From the NCBI GenBank assembly GCA_049999725.1, contig JBNGIS010009211.1:1-40827 (forward strand): 40,827 bases of DNA, in the 5' to 3' direction. Positions 9,791-19,600 of this stretch are shown piece after piece (the stretch's first letter is position 1; each line of letters starts with the position of its first letter). Under the pieces are notes generated by a model that saw nothing but the letters and a program-made list of their open reading frames with translations, had not been told where the DNA came from and did not search any database. This stretch comes from Haplomitrium mnioides. Its lineage: Eukaryota; Marchantiophyta; Haplomitriopsida; Calobryales. The translations under genes and the position numbers were made by a program.

Positions 9791-10839
9791 AATCCAACTA
9801 ACACATTCATACACATTTACAAACATACTCTCTCATGGCACTTCACCAACATCAGAGACCTCACAACACCACTAGGACTGATCTCCCAACAGGCTCCTCC
9901 TCAACTCACCACAAAAATCTTCCTTCCAATCCCCACACACACACCCTTCTTCTAGATAGTTTTTCAACTTCCCTCGTGAGAAGCCTTGGATTTACTTCCT
10001 CAAGCTCGGAAGAGGATTTCTTTCACTTTCACCCCTAGAAGATAGTCTTTCCGATTGCTGGTAGCTCACCCCCCTCTAAGTCGCGAACATGTCTTCTCTA
10101 TAGTACGCAAGCACTAATGTAACCACCCTCTTCTCAGCTCCACTTGAAAGATAACACCAAAGCACACTCCGAGCACTCTAGGTTGATGCTCCCGCACATG
10201 GAATTGCAGAGACGACCTCAAGATCCTACTTGGCAGTCTCTCCTGATTTCTCAACGAAATCTCCCGTATCGATTCACCTCCACCACACGTCCACCTGTAG
10301 GGATGAGTTCACTTGGATCGCTTGAGCCTATAGAGCTCCTCACCCAGCGATTCTCGGCACCCCTCCAGTCCGCCTCCACCCCTGCTAGCCCGATGCGCGA
10401 GTTCACTCGGCCCACGTCGATTCTCACTGGAATCCAATTCTGCCTTACCTCATTGTGTTTTCCTTGTCTCGAGATTGCTTGCGCATCTCTAGCTTGCTTG
10501 CACACCAACCCAATCGAATTCAAAGCCCGACAATGTATACCCTCTCAAGCTTCCGCTTCGTGAATCCTTCCCATTAGAAAGGTCGTTATTTATGTTAGGC
10601 TCGGATCCGGACGTGGCGACACTTCTTTCGTCTATTAGCAATTTACTTCCAAGTACAACGGTCACACGAGGTTGAGTCTGAGGAATCTCGCGAGTTAAGA
10701 TTCCAAAGATTCCCAAAGAACCCAAGTCCGAAGAACCCCTCGGAACAGAGTTCCGAAGGAGTCTTGCGGATTCGAGTCCAAAGATTCCCGCGGATCCGAG
10801 TCCGTAGAACCTAGAGCCTATTATTGACTTTTCCTTCGT

Positions 10840-11480
10840 TGTTGCCGTCCGACATCGTATTCAACCTAGACGTTGGACTGGCGCTTTGACCTTGCTCCGT
10901 AGTTGACCGCGGATCCCAATCCGAAGAATCCAACGGACAAGGAAGTCTGAAGGATCTCTCAGACTCCTCCGAAGTGCAACGTGTTAAGGCTTAGTTTCTT
11001 CCATGGCCATCGTCTGACGTTGTTTTCAATAGGGAAGGTGGACCGCCGTGCTGACCTCCGTTCGTGGTTGACTCCTCTCTGACCCAAAGGATCCAACGAG
11101 CCTTGTCAAAGCACCACGTAATCCGAAGCCGCGTCGTCCGACGTTGTTTTTCAAAAGGGAAGGCTGAGTGACTCGCTGACCTAGTTCCGTGGTTGACCTC
11201 CCTTTGACCCAAAGGATCCAACGGGCTCTATGGAAGCGCCACTTAATCTAAAGCCGCGCCGTCCGATGTCGTTTCAAATGGGAAGGCGTACCGACGTGTT
11301 GACCTGGTTACGTGGAATCCAACGGGCTCTTCTGAGTTGCCACGTGTCCGCTAACTCTTCCAGACACTTGTGAGGACGCCACGTAATCCGAGGGAGCATC
11401 GTTCGATGCCGTTTTCAACGAGGAAGCTTGACCATCGCGTTGACCTGGTTTCGAAGAAGACCGCGGATACCCTAAGACTG
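10840..11480. repeat. GC-rich tandem repeat, about 130-145 bp, five units
   Basis: Each unit has GTCCGACGTTGTTTTCAA, then GGGAAGG, then TTGACCTGGTTCCGTGGTTGAC-like text, then GGATCCAACGGGCTCT. Units start near 10845, 11010, 11130, 11257 and 11400. The block is much richer in CpG than its surroundings. It lies in the presumed gypsy LTR. Confidence 0.75.
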
Positions 11481-11489
11481 CCACGTTTC

Positions 11490-11750
11490 CGCAAGGTTCC
11501 GTGGGCCTCCTTTGCCTACCACATCTCCACTGAAGCCCCCAGAACCCTCGACCCGCCCGCCCCTGCTAAGTCCCACAAACAGCTCGGCGCGCTTCTATTG
11601 AATCTTTCGGCCCTGCGAAGACACCACGTTTCTGCAAAGTCCCACGGACCTCCTGCGCCTGCCATGTCTCTGCTGAAGCCCTCGGAACCCTGGGCTCGCC
11701 ACGCTTCCGTTGAATCTTTCGGAGCTCTGCGAAGATGCCACGTTTCTGTT
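11490..11750. repeat. Two-unit GC-rich repeat, about 115-145 bp
   Basis: Both units share TCCACTGAAGCCC-like, GAATCTTTCGG and TGCGAAGA..CCACGTTTCTG blocks in the same order, ending at about 11632 and 11747. Adjacent to the preceding repeat and probably part of the same LTR. Confidence 0.65.
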
Positions 11751-13854
11751 AAGAATTGTAGACAAGGAAGGAAGGGGTCGCCGACCCCAGTAGAACCCGT
11801 TTAGCACCTGAGGGATCGAAGCGTCCCCTGATCCTTGGCTTAGTCGCTGTTCACGAAGGGCCTGGCCCCTCCTTTCTCTTCTCGATCTCTGCCTTTGGTG
11901 CATGCATTTGGGAGCTTGCTCTACGGCCTCTCCTTGTCTGTTGTCCCCTTCACCCGGTAGCTCTTCTTCGATCTCTGCCCCACAGCTTCGATCCTCCTCC
12001 TCTAACCCTTGCTCCTTCCTGCTAGGGCCTTGATTACTACATCCGATGATACTTACAGGTTTTCTTCTGCTTTTGTCAAATTTTAGTGGTGCCCCCCACT
12101 TGTTGGCTACCATAACTCCTCATTCTCCTTCCGAAACGATCCCGTTTCACTCATCGGATCTATGCGATCCGCTAATACTCATTGGTTGGAGTCGATCTGC
12201 TGCTTCCAAGGTACTTTAGCACATAAAGAGGGAAATTATGCCAATGCTACTTCCGATTTTCTAAATCCTTCCTTAGTGCTCCATGTCACTAACTGACATA
12301 CCATAAGCTTCTCTAAGCTTGAATAAAAGGAAGCCATCTTTGACTCTTCAATATATAGAGGGTACTCCTCTCTTGCCTCTTCCCACGAACTACAATAAAC
12401 CTCAGAACAAAAACTCTTTACCATTGCCACCAAAACTTTGTGTCTTTCTGCCTCTTGAGACATCTCAGTCATTGAACGCTCTTCGGTTTCCACCCGCTTC
12501 AAAACAGAAATCTTGACTTCATCTGGAAGACCCTAAAGAGACCTCCAAGGCGTCTATTTCATATCCTCCATCCTGAGAGATCCTTTGGCCTTTGGCTTCT
12601 GGCCTTTCACAATATTCTTCTCCCACATTGAAAAAATGCTTTGCTGTAAATCCCAGAGCTCTCCATTTCTGAATGCTAGCTGGAGCCATTTGTCCTGAAA
12701 AGTCATGGTCTTCTCAAGTGTAGACTTGGGTTTTATCTCGAGGGTTTCTAGCACTATCTCCCTTTTCAATTTTTGGGATGAAACCATCCCACTCTCTACA
12801 AATCATTGATGCTAATACTCGACCTTTTGAATAGAGGTCATCTCAAGCTTGTACCTCTGGTCGTAATTGTCATTGGTTGTAAAAATGCGGGCCTAACTGG
12901 TGTAAGGCCCACATACACATAACAATTGTAGAGTGACAGAGCAGGATTCTTCGCCCCATATTTTGTAATAAGTAGCTTCCTTGCTGCAGCACTGTGATTG
13001 CCTCCTACAATCTCGTAACGATACTTGTCAGGGTTCTTGATGTCGAACTTTGACTTGTCATTGGGACCATACTTTGGGTCTACAACTACGATAAAAAACA
13101 AGTGCGCGTACTTATTCGTGAGCATTCTTTGCACAAGAAGCTCTACAAAATCCTCATTTAATCTTCGAATTTGGAACGGACCCCAATTGTCCATTCCAAG
13201 CTTAGGCAGATTTAAGTTTTCCAACCTTATTGTGATGGTCTCTTCACGGACTCTGCAGCGCTGGATTGCAGACTCCTTTTTCTTGTTTTTGTCCTCCTTA
13301 GACACTGTCTGAAGATCCACTTGCTCTCTTTCCTGAAAAATATGCAACCCCTTGTTGGATTCCATTTTTGCTCTTAACGTTGGAGCCTGAACTAGCTCCG
13401 AGTTGCTTGGTGATGAAGATGAGGAGGCAGACAAAGTAGATTTCGCTTCAGATTTTGAGGGGGCTAGCTCCTCCTCAACAACCGGTCCTGGTGCAAGTTT
13501 TTTCTTTTTTGGTGTCGGTTTCTTTTTCTTTTGAGCCTCAATTGGCTCCGGCTCCTTTCTCTTTTTTTGAGAAGAAGTCCTAGTAGCGTGAACCAAGAAT
13601 GTTGCCACACTCGGATGTGGCACAAGCTGTTGAATATTGATGCCCTACTTGGGCTTGAGAATCTTGATCTGTATAGCGAGCTTGATGAAGTCCTGCTCGA
13701 TCCGCTTTGCGTCATTGTAAGAATCAACAAAATTGGCCAAATACTAAGTGAACTGAAAATAAAGACAAAAAACAATTTGGCATTATTGAAAATGTTGGAT
13801 TGACATTCAGAAAGCGCAAGGACTTTAAAAAAATACAAGTGTGCAGTAAGCAAT

Positions 13855-14050
13855 GAAGTCCATGCACGCATGGATCTGAGAGTCCACGCGCGTATGGACT
13901 TGAAAGTCCTTGCACTTAAGGATTTGAGAGTACATGGCGTGCAAGGACTCTGAAGTCCATGCACACATAAACTCTCAAGTCCTTGCGCGAAGGAATTCTC
14001 AAGTCCATGCACGCATGGACTAGAGAGTCCTTGCGCTTATGGAAATCCTA
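13855..14050 (-). repeat. 24-bp minisatellite in the intron upstream of the ParB exon
   Basis: Eight units have cores at 13860, 13884, 13908, 13932, 13957, 13981, 14005 and 14029, spaced 24-25 bp. Units alternate between CCATGCACGCATGGA and CCTTGCGCTTAAGGA types, each pairing its own left and right halves. The array is wholly inside the 352-bp intron 13753-14104 and is the same family as 3955-4292. Confidence 0.85.
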
Positions 14051-14538
14051 GGAGTTACAATTAAGTAAAGAAATAGAAATAAGAAAATAGATTTTGGAAA
14101 TCACCTTTCTATCTTCTCTTGACGCCTGAAGATTCCCAACAAATACATCTCTCTCCTTGTACTCCAAAAAATCAAATCGCTTGTGATTTGTAGAATAAAG
14201 AGTAATTGAATCTTAGGCTTGCATAAGCATCCCGATGTTGGCTTTCTTTCCCTCCCAGATCATTGTAATTTGGACCAGTAGACCCAAATTGAATTTTTCA
14301 CCTTCACTTGCAAAAAGGTAAAGATGGTGATTTAGGTCTCTCAAAGAACAGTAGTTTACAAGCCATTTCCACTCCAATCTTGTAGGCTATAGAGCCTTAA
14401 TAAAATATGAATACCTATATGGCTTCAGTTTAGAAGGGTGGGAAACATTTCCTTGAGAGGCCGTTCTCCAGATAGAAAAAAAAAGATCTTTTTGGAGGTG
14501 AAAAATGTACTGAACAAAAGTTCAGTAATCACTAATTG

Positions 14539-14638
14539 CTGGAAATGGTCAAAAATAGAGTAAATAAAAAAAAAGCAAAATCAGAAAATGAAAACCAAAA
14601 AATGAACTCGCGACAATGGAAAGAAACTTTCCACTCAC
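14539..14638 (-). other. Spliceosomal intron, ParB-methyltransferase gene
   Basis: The minus strand has a consensus donor GTGAGTGG at 14638 and a T-rich tract ending ATTTCCAG at 14539; length 100 bp. The downstream exon is coding-like. The exon frames on each side do not join perfectly, so an indel near the junction is needed. Confidence 0.55.
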
Positions 14639-14720
14639 GCTTATTTTAGAGCTAAATTTCAAAAATTGTTTTTTCTTGCCAAAAATTGATTCGCACAGCT
14701 CTTGACAAGTATATTCGCCT

Positions 14721-14923
14721 AGTGCAAAAAAAATTGTTCATATATAAATCATTGCTCATTTTCATCTTTCTAATTTTTTTTTCATTTTCTTCTCAAAAAG
14801 TTCTTAATTTTGTCGTTTTGCAAGAAAAACAACAAAACTGCATCTTTTGAGAGTGTTGTAAGAGGTTCATAATATTTGTTAAAATAGTTCCTTGAAGTAA
14901 CTTAGTTTTAGTGAGCATTTTCA
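14721..14923. promoter_or_regulatory. Divergent intergenic region between the two transposon genes
   Basis: About 200 bp separate the first recognisable minus-strand exon from the ATG of the plus-strand gene at 14924. It is AT-rich, with T runs on both strands. The part next to the ATG (AATATTTGTT..AAATAGTT) is conserved in copy 1 at 32-50. A bidirectional promoter is inferred from the gene arrangement only. Confidence 0.35.
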
Positions 14924-17900
14924 ATGGCTGGAGTATTTAAAGGCAAGAAGAGATTAGAATTTCAAGATTTATCTTCATAGAAGAGTGTTACTTTTGACTC
15001 AGTTTGAGATTCAATCAAAAGCCAATTTTTGGGAGTTAAGTGATGGAGTAACAAAAGCGTTAAGTGTGATCGCAACTATATTAGCAAAAAAGATGACTTC
15101 TATTGAATTAGATAGCTCCACTAAGAAAGATCGAGAAGGTGAACTCTATGCGTGCATAGGATCAGGGACTCAACCCTATGCGCGTATTAGGTTAAGGAGT
15201 GAATCTAATGCGTGCATAGGATTAATGACTCAACATTTTGTGCGCAAAGGATCAAAGAGGGAACTCAGTGCTCGCAGAGATCTAAAGAAACAATCTTCAT
15301 CTAGCAAAAAATCTTTGTTACCCATCAAGCGGTCGAAGTTGAATCTTTCTTCTGAATATTCCGAAATGACTGAAAAAAATGCTCAACAAAGAGATTTCAT
15401 ACAATTGTAGAACTTTCTTCATCTACATCTGAAGGAGACCTCGATATTCATAATCAAAGTGTGTCTTTTCAGAACACAAACAACATACAATCTCTTGACA
15501 GTTTTAATTTTGGAGATGAGCCACTCTCCTTGATAGCACCACTCAAACAACGAGTGATTTCTTTTCAAGTTGCATCTTGTAAAGAGATTGAGACATCTAA
15601 AACAAATCGAATTCTTTTGGAGAATTCTTCAGATGATAGTTTGGAAAACGATTCTAGCAAAGAGTCTCAATCAGTTAACATTTCTTTGGATTTATCGCCA
15701 AGAGCACCGATTTTATTACAAAAAACATTTTTTTGTAATGGAGATATTGATCAAGATTCGGTTTCAGAATGGTGCAGTTCTTCCAATCCCTTAGAAGAAA
15801 CTCATATCTCAAATATATTTTGTGACGGAACAAATAATATTTACGATGACGACCAAGATCTTCATGATGAATTATCTCTTATTGATGGATTCGCTGACGG
15901 TCCAAATCATCCAGCACAACATAAGAATTCTTTATTTGAGCCAAAACCCAAACGAGTAAACACCTTACGCAAAAAATGCTTTGCAGAAAGTTCATCATGA
16001 CGAGAGATTTGTGAAGAAAAAGCTTGATCCAATGTCCATTTGTACATTGAAGAGAATTTCTTGTTGTTGAAATAATTGCTTGTCAATATGCAAGACAGAT
16101 TTTTTGAAAATTGTGAGAGAAACATGCTTTAGACAAAGCATGAAGAATCATGATATCACACTGCAATGGAGAATACCAAGAAAAGATTCTGATATCGAAT
16201 CTTTTGCAAAGTGTTTTGTTTCAATAAATTCAAACATTTGCTTAAGATGACTTGCATATTATTTACATCTAAGGTTGTGTTTTGAAGTTACAAGTATCGA
16301 CATATGTTTTACTAAACTAGTTTTATGTCTTTTGTACTTTATGATTATGCAATCAAATACAATCGTCAATTGTTTCTTCATCATGACCAACAAATGAAAG
16401 AAAGATCAAAACTTGCAAAACTATCAAAGAAAATGTTATGCCGATGGTCAAAAGTACTTGGGAATTGTCACTGATGAAATACATCAAAAGAAAACTTCTA
16501 TTCCACTCTTGCCATCGCCACCAAAAAACATTGATAAAGACTGTTTGGTGGGTGTGCATGTTGTTGGTGCCTTAATATTCAATCATGCTCTTTCTTCAAG
16601 GGTCTTCTAAACGTACGGAAACTTGAGAAGCGATTCCAATTTGATATTTACTGTGCTCAACAAAATATTATGTGACTTTGAAGGCCCACTACCTCGACCT
16701 TTGTATCTTCAACTAGACAGCATAACACGAGAGAATAAGAATTCTATCATGTTTGGATATCTTAGTCTTCTTATTGCCAAGGATGCTTTTCGAAAAATCA
16801 AGGTGGGATTTCTCATGATTGGCCATATTCATGATCAAATTGATCAAATATTAAGTCGACTCTCGAAACGTTTAAAATGTCTAAAATCTTTCACGATCAC
16901 TAGTCTAAGCAAAGCGCTTTAATTATCCTATAATCCTAAACCTCACGTGACTCTTTTGTTGGAAACTTGGGATTTCAAAATCTTTCTGCAATAAAGTCCT
17001 TTTGTGGTTACAAGGATACATGATATTACTTTTAATCAACAATTTAAGTTCCAATTAAATGATTCCAAAGCAAAGATTTGGAGCAAACAGTTCTCAACAT
17101 ATGAACTTTGGCTACTTGTGGATGGTATTTGTCAACTCAAGTGCCTACTTAAAGTGGACAGAGAAATTTTAAGTTCAATGTTGATTCCTCTCAAGGCATA
17201 TTCTGAAATCAAACAATCTCAAAAGGAAGAATGAGAAGTGGATGCCGAGAAAGTGGTAATTTCAATAAGGGACAACATAAATGAGAATTGCTACAAGTTT
17301 CTTACAGATTTTGATATTCAATGGTGGAATGACTTTTTTCTAACCCAACAAGAGATTGGGGCTTACATCCTTAAAAAAAAATGATGACTCAAAGCGCAAT
17401 TTACCTTTCCAGCTTCACAACAATCAAACACTTGTAGTGATTTTCAAAATGTTTATCCAGATTCTCAGCTTCAAGCTCCACAAACAGAAGAAGATACTAT
17501 GATACAACAAATACTTTCTACATGTCGAGTAATCTATGATGGAGCATCTAGGCTGCGAGAAAGGACTCTTTCGCACAATACTCGATACGGGCATAAATTT
17601 GGCAATCTACATGATTTGAAAGCTAGAATGGTTATTTGTGTTGTTGCATCTCTATATCCAAAGAGAAAACCATTTTGGGTTGCCAAAGTTCTCAAATTTT
17701 TGTCATTTGATGAGGAAGATTCGCCAAACCCAAAATGAGTACGAGTTCAATGGTTTGCTTGTTTGGCTGAGGATGTATTTTCTGGTCGATACTTCCTAGA
17801 AAAAATAGCACCAACAAAAGGGAAATGCAAATCCAAGTTACATATTGATTTACTTGATTTGACACAAATCACGATTCTGTCATTTGATTTTCTACTCACC

Positions 17901-18137
17901 TAAAAAAACCAATTGAGGTAAACCACTCTAGCTACTATTAAAAAAAATCTATTTGAGTACAAAAGATAAAAAACCCTCAATCCTAAAATGTTTCCAATGG
18001 GTTCAATCATTGTCATTAACACTTAAATAAATCTAGCAAAACCTTGATGAATCTTATGAAGCTGAATCTGAAGAAGCGACTAAAGTCTTTCAAGAATTTT
18101 GTTCTATATTTTGTATTTGCAAATCAGGTATAATTTA
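14924..18137 (+). pseudogene. DUF7869-type transposon gene, copy 2 (most complete)
   Basis: The order along the protein is as follows. The start MAGVFKGKKRLEF is shared with copy 1. A region with a ten-residue repeat (ELYACIG, PYARIR, NACIG) spans 15140-15285. A Ser-rich acidic region follows (15408-16000). A Cys-rich stretch (about 16005-16145) comes next. The core at 16413-16922 has LYLQLDSITRENKN (Asp at 16716) and VGFLMIGHIHDQIDQ (about 16806-16850). These are the two conserved blocks of DUF7869-type proteins; whether their Asp and His residues are catalytic is inference. The C-terminal part (17499-17850) has RYGHKF, ARMVICVVASLYPKRKPFWV and VRVQWFACLAEDVFSGRYF, resembling the chromatin-reader-like tail of such proteins. 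An acidic tail ends at 18137. Most of the core is in one frame with stops at about 16608, 16920 and 17232; frameshifts separate it from the N-terminal parts. It is dead as it stands. Confidence 0.6.
15140..15285 (+). repeat. 30-bp minisatellite in the DUF7869 gene (copy 2)
   Basis: Five units have cores at about 15147, 15177, 15207, 15237 and 15267, exactly 30 bp apart. The best is CTATGCGTGCATAGG. The period is ten codons, and the frame translates without stops. It is collinear with 290-440 in copy 1. Confidence 0.85.
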
Positions 18138-18329
18138 AGATGATCATATATTAAAAAAAATTCTTTTTAAGACTTTGTTGTAAAAATTTAAATCTTTAGC
18201 GTTGTTTGACTTAGATGAAGAGCTTTGTATCCATTTTGACTTTTAGATTCGGAATAAGAAATTGAAATCTTTTACATGCATAGAGTTTGTTGCAAAAATA
18301 GAACATTTACAATCAGTATCTTTGGTTGT
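18138..18329. other. Short 3' interval of copy 2
   Basis: AT-rich sequence that also occurs after the gene in copy 3 (GATGAAGAGCTTTGT at about 18213 and 23005; TAGAGTTTG at about 18281 and 23070). It is probably 3' untranslated or subterminal DNA. Confidence 0.5.
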
Positions 18330-18705
18330 AGAAGTGTGAACCCTATGCACGCATAAACTTTGATTTGCAAGTGAAATGTACAATGTACAAAAACTCTTCT
18401 ACGGAACCTAAAACCTAGCTTCTTGTCAATCTTTGTTGTAGAATGTTGAGATGGTGAGTTTGGATTCCTATGCGCATATAGACTTTGGGGTGGAGTGTTC
18501 AGATGGTGAGTTCGAATTCCTATGCGCGCCTAGACTTTGGGGTGGAGTGTTAAATTGGTGAGTTCGGATTCCTATGTACGCATAGATTTTGGGGTGGAGT
18601 GTTTACTTGTTGAGCTTAGATTTCTAAGCGCGTCTAGACTTTGTGGTGGAGAGTTCACATGTTGAGCTTGGATTCTTATGCACACATAGACTTTGGGGTG
18701 GAAGT
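18330..18705 (+). repeat. 52-bp minisatellite with palindromic core, 3' of DUF7869 copy 2
   Basis: Five units have cores at 18467, 18519, 18571, 18623 and 18675, exactly 52 bp apart. The unit contains GGATTCCTATGCGCGCATAG followed by ACTTTGGGGTGGAGTGTT. A related degenerate core (CCTATGCACGCATAAAC) occurs at about 18344. The core matches the other arrays but the spacer does not. Confidence 0.9.
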
Positions 18706-19550
18706 CCATGCCTTCCAAAAGTTCTACTTCTCATACATAACCCTTGAGCTTCTTCATACAAAGACTACTGATTACAACTTTGTTTGTACACAAGTCATAG
18801 ACTCTATTGTAGATCTTGAGACCTTTGTTTGGTTGAATCAAGTCTTAAACTTGGACATGTTTCTTGTTTACAATCTTAATTCAATCTCCTTAGCTACAGC
18901 CTTTTTTATTCTGAACTATGATACGTTTCTATATATGCTTCGTTGAACTATGAAATATTTTTAATTGCTAGAACCTTTTTGAAAGCCCACGTTCACTTTT
19001 GATTGCATGGATTTTCAACTTAAACTGAAAGCTTCCTTTTTTTTCTTGACGTTTAAAATAAAGCTCTTAAATCCATGCAATGTTTTGTTTTCTTTGTTTT
19101 TGTGTTTACCATTACAAACTCATTCCCTTGACTTCTAGTCCCCTTAAGCTTTTTCTTTGTGTTTTGGAATATTTTTCTAACAAAAAAGTTTGAAAGAGCA
19201 CAATGTCTACGCGCCCCTAAAGTTTCTACACTGAAACATATTTCAAATAGTTTCTTGTAACGTGTATTTAAGCTTTTGGGCTTAGAATTGTAATCAATAA
19301 TAAATGCAAATTTTTGATGAAAAATTACCATAATTTTTATGCTTTTAAACAAATTCAAGTTTTCCAATATTTTCATAAAAACTAGTAATATTGATTGGTT
19401 TTGCATAACAAAATTGACTTTCGCTCTATTATGCTTGCTGAAATGACAAAAAACAATTTCAAAAAACTCCAGTACTTTTTGTTTCTAAAAACTAACCTCG
19501 TTTTTAATGTTTTTTTAATTTGAAAAATCACAATTTTTCCCAAAAAAAAA
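18706..19550. other. AT-rich right subterminal region
   Basis: No coding region. It is collinear with 23350-23995 of copy 3 (for example AAATATTTTTAAT, GATTTTCAACT, AAGCTTTCTT-like blocks and GTGCAAATT), so it is a conserved part of the element family. Confidence 0.6.
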
Positions 19551-19600
19551 GAGTTCCTGTTTTGAGTAGCCTGCCTTGGTTCAAAGTAGCGCCTGTTGAT
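19551..19600 (+). repeat. Right terminal inverted repeat of the candidate transposon
   Basis: AGTAGC at 19565-19570 and TGGTTCAAAGTAGC at 19577-19590 are the inverse of the left end. GAGTTCCTGTTTT at 19551-19563 precedes it. Copy 3 lacks this end because its homology stops at about 23995. Confidence 0.6.

Larger units (their letters stand above)
4293..12150 (-). mobile_element. Truncated Ty3/gypsy retrotransposon nested in the methyltransferase gene
   Basis: Reading on the minus strand the order is long non-coding leader/LTR-like DNA (about 12.1-9.07 kb), gag, zinc knuckles, protease, reverse transcriptase, RNase H and integrase, which is the gypsy order. The integrase ends abruptly at 4293, where the 24-bp minisatellite begins, and no 3' LTR is visible. 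So the 3' part is deleted. The right border is unresolved between about 12,060 and 12,235. Base composition is clearly more GC-rich than the AT-rich host element on either side. All genes are broken. Confidence 0.8.
9130..12150 (-). other. Gypsy 5' leader and LTR-like region
   Basis: About 3 kb without convincing coding sequence, upstream of gag. It contains three sets of internal tandem repeats (9545-9790, 10840-11480 and 11490-11750). With no second LTR present, I cannot define the LTR ends. The minus-strand frame at 11595-12113 is low-complexity (Arg, Gln, Glu, Ser) and lies over the repeats, so I do not call it a gene. Confidence 0.5.
12151..14720 (-). pseudogene. ParB-like half of the ParB-methyltransferase gene (5' exons)
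   Basis: Several exons read on the minus strand. A short first exon (about 14720-14639) gives GEYTCQELCESIFGKKKQF. The second (14538-14105) reads through two or three stops and ends ASREDRK at a GTGATT donor. The third begins at 13752 after a TTATTTTCAG acceptor with VDSYNDAKRIEQDFIKLAIQ, then a Lys-rich nuclear-localisation-like tract (KKKKPTPKKKK, about 13500-13540), then a ParB/sulfiredoxin-like domain (about 13230-12900). Its signature is YEIVGGNHSAAARKLL, aligning with the YEIxxGERRxxAA block of ParB N-terminal domains that binds nucleotide. A helical region follows (LQLAFRNGELWDLQQSIFS; LPDEVKISVLKRVETEERS) down to 12236. Stops at 13639-13641, 12551-12553 and 12536-12538, and a frameshift between 12838 and 12787, mark it as broken. 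The methyltransferase exons lie beyond the gypsy insertion at 3880-2608. Confidence 0.6.
1684..19600. mobile_element. Candidate large TIR DNA transposon with divergent ParB-methyltransferase and DUF7869 genes
   Basis: The two ends are inverted. On the minus strand the left end (1720 to 1695) reads AGTAGC, six bases, TGGTTCAAAGTAGC; the plus strand at 19565-19590 reads the same with identical spacing (21 of 26 bases, including a run of 14). Outside this both sides have TGTT, one base, AT; inside both have AT-rich sequence with weaker similarity. Between the ends lie two divergent genes, a minus-strand ParB-like plus methyltransferase gene and a plus-strand DUF7869-type gene. Each is followed by a palindrome-core minisatellite and an AT-rich subterminal stretch, so the two arms mirror one another. 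A truncated gypsy element (about 7.8 kb) sits inside the left gene, leaving about 10 kb of original element. I could not find a target-site duplication. The unit could instead be two adjacent repeats that happen to share an end motif. Confidence 0.6.

Noticed and set aside
11595-12113. 172-residue minus-strand frame in the gypsy leader
   Set aside because: Low-complexity, overlies GC-rich tandem repeats, and no conserved motif; not a supported gene.
12838-13623. A bacterial contig or plasmid partition gene
   Set aside because: The ParB-like frame sits among spliceosomal introns, gypsy and satellite DNA with no ParA partner; it is a eukaryotic mobile gene.
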